NCBI GenBank assembly: GCA_946886435.1
Contig: CAMPIR010000022.1
Location: 1-10,797 of the forward strand
Source: an uncultured Candidatus Saccharibacteria bacterium
GTDB taxonomy: Bacteria > Patescibacteria > Saccharimonadia > Saccharimonadales > UBA5946
Length of the DNA stretch: 10,797 nt
Direction: 5' to 3'
The notes beneath the pieces are model-generated. The model had not been told where the DNA came from and ran no database searches. It was given only the letters and a program-made list of their open reading frames with translations. A program made the position numbers and the translations under genes. Positions 1 to 5,421 of this stretch are shown piece after piece. Numbering within the stretch: the first letter of the stretch is position 1; every line of letters starts with the position of its first letter.

Positions 1-27
1 GACATAAACAATATATTATGCTAATGT
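1..27 (+). promoter_or_regulatory. Promoter of the KGG-motif gene, -35 cut by the window edge
   Basis: The window opens with GACA (1-4), the last four bases of a TTGACA-type -35 box whose first two bases lie outside. A 17-bp spacer (5-21) leads to TAATGT (22-27), with an extended -10 TGC at 19-21. The layout matches the complete promoter at 5368-5396, which also has TTATGC before its -10. Transcription would start near base 34, leaving a leader of about 113 bases before the gene at 147. Confidence 0.6.
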
Positions 28-64
28 AAAAGAGTACACATATCATGTGTGATATAAGGTTAAT

Positions 65-120
65 GGGAAACAGGGGTAGACAGGTAAACTTCTCGCAGGT
101 TTAGCTGTTTTCTTTTTCCC
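65..120 (+). promoter_or_regulatory. Leader hairpin with U-tract, attenuator-like, before the KGG gene
   Basis: Bases 80-89 pair with 99-108 (ACAG/CTGT and TAAAC/GTTTA with one G-G mismatch, 9-base loop), followed by a T-rich run at 109-117. This has the shape of an intrinsic terminator in the leader. GGGAAA at 65-70 can pair with TTTCCC at 115-120, which would enclose the hairpin and occupy part of the U-tract. A smaller hairpin, ACACAT/ATGTGT at 36-50, sits just after the predicted start of transcription. Attenuation is inferred from shape only. Confidence 0.4.
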
Positions 121-146
121 GGAAATAATAAAGGAGACCACCTAAC

Positions 147-374
147 ATGGCTGGAACTAAAGCTGGCGGCATGAAAGCTGCTCAAACTAACAAAACTCGT
201 CACGGTAGCGACTTTTACGCAAAAATCGGTGCCAAGGGCGGCATGAACGGCAACACCGGTGGCTTTGCTGCCAACCGTGACCTCGCTCGCATCGCAGGCG
301 CTAAGGGCGGCCGTATCAGCCGACGTGGCAAAGTCACGACTCAGACGGCAAAAAAGATCGACATCGTTCTCTAA
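147..374 (+). CDS. Small KGG-motif protein (stress-protein-like)
   Basis: A 75-residue, strongly basic, glycine-rich protein. It has two related segments: FYAKIGAKGG at residues 23-32 and GAKGG at about 51-55, followed by RISRRG. GAKGG-type motifs are typical of the small 'KGG' or YciG/con-10-like stress-induced proteins found in many bacteria, often of unknown mechanism; the basic charge would allow nucleic acid binding. There is no signal peptide or membrane segment, so it is probably cytoplasmic. The start is supported by AAGGAG at 131-136, ten bases before the ATG. The gene stands alone between its own promoter and a strong terminator, so it is probably well expressed and possibly controlled through its leader hairpin. 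Family assignment rests on motif recognition, and the function is not established. Confidence 0.8.
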   Translation: MAGTKAGGMKAAQTNKTRHGSDFYAKIGAKGGMNGNTGGFAANRDLARIAGAKGGRISRRGKVTTQTAKKIDIVL

Positions 375-386
375 GGAACCGTCGAC

Positions 387-432
387 AACCAAAAAACCCT
401 GTTACATAGATTTGTAGCAGGGTTTTTTGGTT
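387..432. terminator. Bidirectional intrinsic terminator between convergent genes
   Basis: Bases 387-405 pair with 414-432 in a 19-bp stem with one G-T wobble and an 8-base loop. The stem holds A6 on the left (391-396) and T6 on the right (423-428), so it gives a U-tract on either strand. It serves the KGG gene on the plus strand and the metallopeptidase gene on the minus strand, whose stop codon (431-433) overlaps the stem's right edge. Confidence 0.92.
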
Positions 433-895
433 AGGAAAGAGAGGTGCGTTTGAGACGACAGCGCCTGGCTTCGTTAACATGCCAGGTGGCGTTGCAACCG
501 AGACACTGGTAGGTGGATTCATCTGTTTGAATGCCGGTCAGTTGGCATTTTGGACAGCGACTTCGTGCATGCAGCCAGTCACGGTAGCTATCGAGCATCT
601 CTTCGATCAGTTCAGTCTCGATCGTCAGCCCGTAGTGAGGGGCGAGCGTGTCCCTGGCAAGTTCCCAGGCTTCACGTTCGATTTTTAGTAGGTTGATGTC
701 GCGGTTATACCCCTGGTGACCCAGTAGGGCATGGGCTGTTTCGTGCAGAAGGGTTAGCCGATCGAGTGAAGAGTCGAGAGCCGCAAAATAGACGGTCTGG
801 TTTGTTGGCGACCAGTAAAAGTCATCACCCGGTTCAAACGTGACGACGGGATGATCCCGCCTGAGCTCAGTCAGCAGCAAGCTTGTCTTTGCCAT
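431..895 (-). CDS. ImmA/IrrE-like (M78-type) zinc metallopeptidase with C-terminal zinc ribbon
   Basis: A 154-residue protein. HETAHALLGH at residues 51-60 is an HExxH zinc-protease motif in the 'HExAHxLLGH' style of ImmA/IrrE-type M78 peptidases. A downstream helix, EREAWELA (73-80), would provide the third glutamate ligand. After about residue 110 comes a treble-clef or ribbon-like site with C114, C117, C131 and C134, followed by a basic tail. Known family members cleave regulators such as phage-type repressors; the target here is unknown and no repressor gene is adjacent. No signal peptide is seen, so it is probably cytoplasmic. The ATG lies 29 bases inside the upstream kinase gene and has no clear Shine-Dalgarno, so translational coupling is likely. 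The zinc ribbon is an unusual addition and may bind DNA or a partner. Confidence 0.8.
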   Translation of the reverse strand: MAKTSLLLTELRRDHPVVTFEPGDDFYWSPTNQTVYFAALDSSLDRLTLLHETAHALLGHQGYNRDINLLKIEREAWELARDTLAPHYGLTIETELIEEMLDSYRDWLHARSRCPKCQLTGIQTDESTYQCLGCNATWHVNEARRCRLKRTSLS

Positions 896-1682
896 AGTAA
901 TAGCAGCCGTAGACGACGGCTTCCTCAGGGTACTGGGCCTGGCGGATCTCAGGTAGATCGATGTGTGGTGGAAGGTGTTCTTTTAGGATGCGGTTCAAGG
1001 GAACCCGGTACTGTTCATAGTACGTGCCGATGCTCCCGCCGATAACGATAACATCTGGTTGTAATACGGGGATGATCGCAAGAAAGCCGCGACTGATCTT
1101 GTCGGCTATCTGGTTCCAGACCGATCGGCTCTTTATGTCGCGCGCGTACTTGCCGTAGGTGTTGTAGATGGATTTCCCAGAGGCAAAGCTCTCCCATCGC
1201 ATGACGCGACCATCGTATTCAACGAGACTGTGGCCGCCTTCGCTTGCGCTCAGTCCAGGAGCGATGTGGCCGTCGAGAATGATGCCAGTGCCGATGCCGG
1301 TACTGATAGTGACGTAGAGACAGCTACCTGGTGTTTTTCTCATCATGCGAGCCTCGGCGAGGCCGGCGAGGTTGGCATCGTTCTCGAGCCAGACAGGACA
1401 ACCGAAGGCAGCCTTTAGTGGTGAAGCGATGTCAAAGTTCTGCCACGGCAAGTTACTTCCACCCCATACGATACTGTTTTTTCGAATGATACCGGGAGCA
1501 CCGATGACGATGCCATCAATATCACTCTTCGGGTATTTGTCGTGGATATGTTCGATCAGCGTCGCGAGATATTCGTCTTCGTTTTGTGGGGTAGGGTATC
1601 GAAAGAGCTCACCGGGCTTGCCGTCCGCAGCAAAAGCGGTGATAAGTATCTTTGTCCCCCCAGTATCTACCGTCACTAACAT
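867..1682 (-). CDS. ROK-family sugar kinase (glucokinase-like)
   Basis: A 271-residue ROK/ASKHA-fold kinase expected to phosphorylate a hexose or amino sugar with ATP. The phosphate-binding loop DTGGTKI is at residues 6-12. LENDANLAGLAEA places the catalytic aspartate at D102. An STGIGTGIILDG phosphate-2 region (127-138) and the sugar-binding EGGH (148-151) follow. A glycine-rich VIVIGGSIG near 211-219 fits the adenosine loop. The usual CxCGxxGCxE zinc motif that follows the ROK histidine is absent: residues 152-172 contain no cysteine. The substrate cannot be told from sequence; transcriptional ROK repressors are unlikely because there is no N-terminal helix-turn-helix. It is first in a two-gene minus-strand operon with the metallopeptidase and diverges from the gene at 1818. 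Only a weak GAGAG precedes the ATG. Confidence 0.85.
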   Translation of the reverse strand: MLVTVDTGGTKILITAFAADGKPGELFRYPTPQNEDEYLATLIEHIHDKYPKSDIDGIVIGAPGIIRKNSIVWGGSNLPWQNFDIASPLKAAFGCPVWLENDANLAGLAEARMMRKTPGSCLYVTISTGIGTGIILDGHIAPGLSASEGGHSLVEYDGRVMRWESFASGKSIYNTYGKYARDIKSRSVWNQIADKISRGFLAIIPVLQPDVIVIGGSIGTYYEQYRVPLNRILKEHLPPHIDLPEIRQAQYPEEAVVYGCYYYGKDKLAAD

Positions 1683-1763
1683 ATAGCTCTCAGTGTATCA
1701 GAAATCAGACGCCGTAAGGTAGGGTAGTTTGGCCCCAGGTTGCCGGCCGACAGGCTCCGTGCA

Positions 1764-1791
1764 TTGATTATCACTCACATCCTGATATACT
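1764..1791 (+). promoter_or_regulatory. Promoter of the small surface-protein gene
   Basis: TTGATT (1764-1769), a 16-bp spacer and TATACT (1786-1791) form a recognisable sigma-70-type promoter. Transcription would begin near 1798, giving a leader of about 20 bases that still contains AGAGG (1804-1808) before the ATG at 1818. I found no equally good promoter for the divergent kinase operon in 1683-1800; a weak GATAAT reads on the minus strand at 1772-1767. Confidence 0.6.
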
Positions 1792-1817
1792 AAGGTTATT
1801 AACAGAGGTACCTAGAT

Positions 1818-2270
1818 ATGCAAAGCAATCAACGCGGTGGGATCGCTAGTTTTATTGTCGTCACGCTCGTACTCGTTGGGTTGCTGGCTGGCGGCCTTTA
1901 TCTGAGTAAAACCCAGGCCAGACAGGCTCGCGATACTGCGGGTTCATCTGGGCAGGTTGCCGAGGAGGCACCAAAGAAGTCAGCTGAAACACCAGCAGAC
2001 GACACCTCGGGCGAGCAGGGGGCAACTACCGAAGAGTCTACTCCGTCTGCCTCTAAACCAGAGCAGGGCAGCGAGACGCCTGCTGCCAAGCCAGCACCGG
2101 TTGCGCCGTCGACTAACCGGGTTGCAAACACCGGTCCGTCTGAGTCGATCCCGGCTACTGGCTCAGGTGATGTGTTCGCGTATCTCGTTGGTTTAGTTGC
2201 GTTGGTGTATACGAGCTACCAACTTGTTCAGTCGCGTCGTTTGGTCCGCGAAAACGCGCTAAAGCGTTAG
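1818..2270 (+). CDS. Small surface protein with N-terminal TM and sortase-like 'IPATG' C-terminal tail
   Basis: A 150-residue protein, not recognised as a named family. Residues 10-30 form a hydrophobic helix that could be a signal anchor. Residues 31-110 are a low-complexity stalk rich in Pro, Thr, Ser, Glu and Ala. The C-terminus carries IPATG (111-115), a hydrophobic stretch (about 120-136) and a basic tail (RR at 140-141, R144, K149, R150). That arrangement is the classic LPxTG sorting layout with Ile in place of Leu; an ANTGP at 103-107 is a second, similar motif. It is probably exposed on the cell surface, either sortase-attached or held by two membrane helices. AGAGG at 1804-1808, nine bases upstream, supports the start. 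It has its own promoter and terminator, so it is a single-gene unit. Confidence 0.75.
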   Translation: MQSNQRGGIASFIVVTLVLVGLLAGGLYLSKTQARQARDTAGSSGQVAEEAPKKSAETPADDTSGEQGATTEESTPSASKPEQGSETPAAKPAPVAPSTNRVANTGPSESIPATGSGDVFAYLVGLVALVYTSYQLVQSRRLVRENALKR

Positions 2271-2298
2271 TACCCGGCTTAGCCTCGGTACCCTTTTT
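2270..2298 (+). terminator. Intrinsic terminator after the small surface-protein gene
   Basis: GTACC (2270-2274) pairs with GGTAC (2287-2291) and GGC (2276-2278) with GCC (2282-2284). A T5 run follows at 2294-2298. The stem begins at the last base of the stop codon. Confidence 0.7.
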
Positions 2299-2325
2299 GC
2301 ATTCCCTGTCCATAAGAGGTACAAT
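2297..2325 (+). promoter_or_regulatory. Promoter of rpsA-infB
   Basis: TTGCAT (2297-2302), a 17-bp spacer and TACAAT (2320-2325) form a good sigma-70-type promoter. The -35 box uses the last bases of the preceding terminator's T-run. Transcription would start near 2332, giving a leader of about 113 bases. Confidence 0.75.
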
Positions 2326-2333
2326 AGGAGTAA

Positions 2334-2433
2334 TTCTTCCCTGGGCGCCTTGACGTTACACAGTGACGTCTGAGTTTGTTCGGAAGAAAATACATTTGAA
2401 GGGAGTTTGATAGGACTTACCAAAAACCTATCA
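2334..2433 (+). promoter_or_regulatory. Structured rpsA 5' leader with displaced Shine-Dalgarno
   Basis: Two structures are visible. TTCTTCC (2334-2340) pairs with GGAAGAA (2382-2388) and encloses an 8-bp hairpin, GACGTTAC (2352-2359) with GTGACGTC (2363-2370). A second hairpin pairs TGATAGG (2408-2414) with CCTATCA (2427-2433). The only good ribosome-binding sequence, GAAGGGAG (2398-2405), lies just before the second hairpin, 39 bases from the ATG; CAAAGAACTAT directly before the ATG is a poor one. Folding the hairpin would bring the site near the start codon. Known S1 genes in proteobacteria also use folded leaders and autogenous control; the same role here is inference. Confidence 0.55.
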
Positions 2434-2444
2434 CAAAGAACTAT

Positions 2445-3506
2445 ATGGCTACAGCCAAAACTATTACGATGGACGAACTGCTCGCTGGCGAGTCGGTTGG
2501 TCATCTCACACAGGGAGAAGTCGTCGACGGAACGATCATGAGCGTGCGCAAGCATGAAGTATTGATCGACCTCGGCCCACTCGGCGTTGGATTCGTTCCG
2601 CGTCGCGAAATTGGCTTCGGACAAAAACTAGAAGAAGGGGCAAGCGTTACTGCCAGTGTCGTCGATACTGAGCTCGATAACGGCTACTCACTCCTCAGCC
2701 TGCGTAAAGCAGCCAAGGACCGTGGCTGGGACGAAGTTCAGCGTATCGTTGACGACGGCGAGACGATCGAAGTCACCGCATACGACGCAAACCGCGGTGG
2801 TCTATTGATCGAGCTCGAGGGCGTCCGAGGATTCCTGCCTGTCTCACAGCTCAGTGCTGAACACTACCCACGCGTAGGCAGCTCTGACAAGGACGAGATC
2901 CTGCAGCGCCTCAACAGCCTCGTCGGGAAAGCTATCAAGGTTCGTATCCTCGATGCTGACCGCAAGGCAAACAAGCTTATCTTCTCCGAGAAGGAAGCAA
3001 TCAAAGAAGGTCTCGCTGACCGATTCGAGAAACTCAAGGTTGGCGACACGGTGAGCGGCGTCGTGACCGGTGTCGTAGACTTTGGTGCATTCGTTAACGT
3101 CGAAGGTATCGAAGGTCTGATTCACATCTCTGAGATCAGCTGGGAACGCGTCAACAACCCTGGCGACTACGTCAAGGTTGGCGACAACGTCGAAGCCAAG
3201 ATTATCGCGATCGACAAGGACCGCCTGAGCCTCAGCCTCAAGCAGCTCCAAGCAGATCCTTGGATGAAGGAAGTCGATGAGTTCAAAAAGGGCACCAGTG
3301 TCGAAGGTACGGTTACTCGTATCACGCCGTTTGGTGCATTTGTTCAGATCAGCCCAGCCGTCGAAGCTCTGGTTCACGTCAGTGAACTCGGCGAAGGTGA
3401 AGGCGCTGATCCTGAGAAGGTATTCAAGCTCAATGAACGCAAGCAGTTCAAGGTGCTTGATGTAGATAAAGAGAATAGGAAAATATCTCTTAGTCTCAAG
3501 AAATAG
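2445..3506 (+). CDS. rpsA: 30S ribosomal protein S1, four-domain form
   Basis: A 353-residue protein made of four S1/OB-fold RNA-binding domains at about residues 22-87, 104-181, 198-267 and 283-352. The third and fourth are the most typical: VDFGAFVNVEGIEGLIHISE in the third and ITPFGAFV with HVSEL in the fourth. Each domain ends in the usual DxxxxxLSLS-type strand. S1 binds mRNA leaders and helps place them on the 30S subunit. Escherichia coli S1 has six domains; four-domain forms are common in other phyla. The ATG is the only start codon between the upstream in-frame stop at 2397 and the first domain, although it lacks an adjacent Shine-Dalgarno. It is first in a probable operon with infB, with 81 bases to the IF-2 start. 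Confidence 0.93.
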   Translation: MATAKTITMDELLAGESVGHLTQGEVVDGTIMSVRKHEVLIDLGPLGVGFVPRREIGFGQKLEEGASVTASVVDTELDNGYSLLSLRKAAKDRGWDEVQRIVDDGETIEVTAYDANRGGLLIELEGVRGFLPVSQLSAEHYPRVGSSDKDEILQRLNSLVGKAIKVRILDADRKANKLIFSEKEAIKEGLADRFEKLKVGDTVSGVVTGVVDFGAFVNVEGIEGLIHISEISWERVNNPGDYVKVGDNVEAKIIAIDKDRLSLSLKQLQADPWMKEVDEFKKGTSVEGTVTRITPFGAFVQISPAVEALVHVSELGEGEGADPEKVFKLNERKQFKVLDVDKENRKISLSLKK

Positions 3507-3521
3507 CCGTCTAGCGGTTGA

Positions 3522-3547
3522 GGGTAGATGAGTCCGCTCGTCTACCC
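3522..3547 (+). promoter_or_regulatory. Strong hairpin between rpsA and infB
   Basis: Bases 3522-3532 pair with 3537-3547 in an 11-bp stem with one wobble, closed by a TCCG tetraloop. No T-run follows, so it is not a standard terminator. It covers the ATG at 3528, the first in-frame ATG of the infB frame, which argues against that start. It may act as a processing or stability element that sets the S1:IF-2 ratio (inference). Confidence 0.6.
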
Positions 3548-3587
3548 GACTACCGTTGAACTAGAGATTAATAAAAGGAGCTCCATT

Positions 3588-5354
3588 GTGGCCGAAAAAG
3601 TACTACAGGTTGCCGAAACCATCACCGTTGGCGAACTCGCCGAAAAACTCGACCTGCCGGTAACGAAACTGGTCGGAGAGCTCTTTAAGAACGGCATCGC
3701 GGCTACGGTCAATCAGCGCATCGACATCGAAACCGCGCAGATTATCGTTGATGAGCTTGGTCTGGAAGTTACTCTCGAGCAGCGCGCCGCCGATGCTGTC
3801 GAGAAACAAGAGCGTGTTCTGAGCGAAAGTGCCGCCGAACGTCCGCCGATCGTTGCGGTCATGGGTCATGTTGACCACGGTAAAACCAGTTTGCTCGATG
3901 CACTACTCGAGACCAAAGTGACCGAGGGTGAGGCCGGTGGTATCACACAGCACATCAGCGCCTATCAAACGGTCCGTCGCGACCGCTCTATTACGCTACT
4001 TGATACGCCGGGCCACGAAGCATTTTCTGCGCTTCGCCAACACGGTGCAGCACTGACTGACGTCGTTATTATCGTGGTTGCCGCTGACGATGGGGTTATG
4101 CCGCAAACAATTGAGGCGATCAAGTTTGCCCGTTCTGCAAACGCCAAAATGGTCGTCGCCATCAACAAGATGGACAAAGAGACCGCAAATCCTGGTCTCG
4201 TCAAAGGCCAGCTCGCTGAACACCAAGTTATCTCTGACGACAAGACCTGGGGCGGAGACGTTCCGATGGTTGAAGTCAGTGCAAAAACCGGCACTGGTCT
4301 CGATGATTTGCTCGATACCGTACTGCTCGTAGCGGACCTCGAAGAACTCAAAGCAGACGTCGATGTTCCGGCGGAAGGCCTGGTTATCGAGTCACACATG
4401 GAAATCGGCAAGGGTCCTGTCGTATCAGTTCTGATTCAGCATGGCGAACTCAAGGTCGGTCAATTTGTCGTTGCCGGCACCACCTATGCAAAGGTGCGGA
4501 CACAGCTTGATTTTGCTGGTCGTCCGCTCGCGGTCGCAGGCCCCGCCACCCCGGCAATCATCACCGGTTTCAAAGAAGTTCCAAGTTTTGGTGACCACTT
4601 TATCATCGTAAAAAATGAAAAAGTCGCACGCGCAGAAGTAGAAAAGCACAAACTCAGTGCTGAGCGCGACAAAGTCCAGTCCAGCGTCACCGGCTCTGAT
4701 CTGCTTCGCATGATGAACAAGCAGGCCGCATCGCAGGACGTAAACGTTATCGTAAAAGCCGACGTACAGGGCTCACTCACTTCTGTTACTGATAGCCTAA
4801 AGCTCCTCGAGAACGAAGAGTTGGTGGTCCGCATCCTTAGCTCCGGTGTCGGTAGTATATCGGAAAATGATGTCCGCCTAGCCGCCGGTTCGAACGCGGT
4901 GATCTACGGCTTTAACGTCCAGCTACCGCCCGCTGTGAAGCGTCTCGCCGCTCGCGACAAAGTTAGTATCCGTATTTTCAAAGTTATCTACGAGCTCCTC
5001 GATGATGTCCGCCAGGTTATGGAGAGCATGCTGGCGCCCGAAGTCGTTGAGACTGAGACCGGTGAACTCAAGGTTCTCGGCGTTTTCCTGACGACACGCG
5101 ACCAGGTTATCTGTGGTGGTGAAGTGCTGCGGGGTAAAGTCACTCCCGGAACTCTAGCTCGCCTAATTCGCGACAAGGAAACCGTCGCCGAAGTCGAAGT
5201 TATGAAGGTTCAACGCCAACAGCAGGAGGCCAAAGAAGTCTTCGAAGGCGAGCAGTGTGGTCTCGAGCTCAAAACCACTGGCAAGCTCGTGGTCGAAGAG
5301 AACGACCGTCTCGAGTTCTTTACCCGAGAACTCAAAAAGCGCACCCTGGCGTAG
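3588..5354 (+). CDS. infB: Translation initiation factor IF-2, short form
   Basis: A 588-residue GTPase that brings formyl-Met-tRNA to the 30S subunit and promotes subunit joining. A short IF2-N module (about 11-46, ITVGELAEKLDLPVTKLVGE) precedes the G domain. G1 GHVDHGKT is at 93-100, G2 GGITQHI at 117-123, G3 DTPGH at 139-143, G4 NKMD at 193-196 and G5 SAKTG at 231-235. The beta-barrel and C-terminal fMet-tRNA-binding domains follow. The N-terminal extension is minimal compared with E. coli (890 residues). I chose GTG at 3588 because AAGGAG (3575-3580) lies seven bases before it and the protein then begins with the conserved VAEKVLQVAE stretch. The ATG at 3528 would add 20 residues encoded by a hairpin. 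It is co-transcribed with rpsA; no terminator was found after the stop. Confidence 0.95.
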   Translation: MAEKVLQVAETITVGELAEKLDLPVTKLVGELFKNGIAATVNQRIDIETAQIIVDELGLEVTLEQRAADAVEKQERVLSESAAERPPIVAVMGHVDHGKTSLLDALLETKVTEGEAGGITQHISAYQTVRRDRSITLLDTPGHEAFSALRQHGAALTDVVIIVVAADDGVMPQTIEAIKFARSANAKMVVAINKMDKETANPGLVKGQLAEHQVISDDKTWGGDVPMVEVSAKTGTGLDDLLDTVLLVADLEELKADVDVPAEGLVIESHMEIGKGPVVSVLIQHGELKVGQFVVAGTTYAKVRTQLDFAGRPLAVAGPATPAIITGFKEVPSFGDHFIIVKNEKVARAEVEKHKLSAERDKVQSSVTGSDLLRMMNKQAASQDVNVIVKADVQGSLTSVTDSLKLLENEELVVRILSSGVGSISENDVRLAAGSNAVIYGFNVQLPPAVKRLAARDKVSIRIFKVIYELLDDVRQVMESMLAPEVVETETGELKVLGVFLTTRDQVICGGEVLRGKVTPGTLARLIRDKETVAEVEVMKVQRQQQEAKEVFEGEQCGLELKTTGKLVVEENDRLEFFTRELKKRTLA

Positions 5355-5367
5355 TCTACCCTCTATA

Positions 5368-5396
5368 TTGACATATACAACGTTTTATGCTACAAT
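5368..5396 (+). promoter_or_regulatory. Consensus extended -10 promoter of the LysM-like membrane protein gene
   Basis: TTGACA (5368-5373), a 17-bp spacer and TACAAT (5391-5396), with TGC (5388-5390) as an extended -10. Transcription would start near 5403, only about 19 bases before the ATG at 5422, in a leader with no clear Shine-Dalgarno. Confidence 0.88.
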
Positions 5397-5421
5397 CTTG
5401 GTATTAACTAAGCGAAGCGTC

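Noticed and set aside
2844..3377. A 177-codon minus-strand frame opposite rpsA.
   Set aside because: It is a shadow of rpsA codon use, with no promoter, ribosome site or recognisable protein.
3528..3587. ATG 3528 as the start of infB.
   Set aside because: It is buried in an 11-bp hairpin and its only purine-rich sequence is too close, while GTG 3588 has a well-spaced AAGGAG.
5257..5421. Extension of the LysM-like gene upstream into infB.
   Set aside because: The frame overlaps the end of infB, and the gene's own consensus promoter lies inside the extension.
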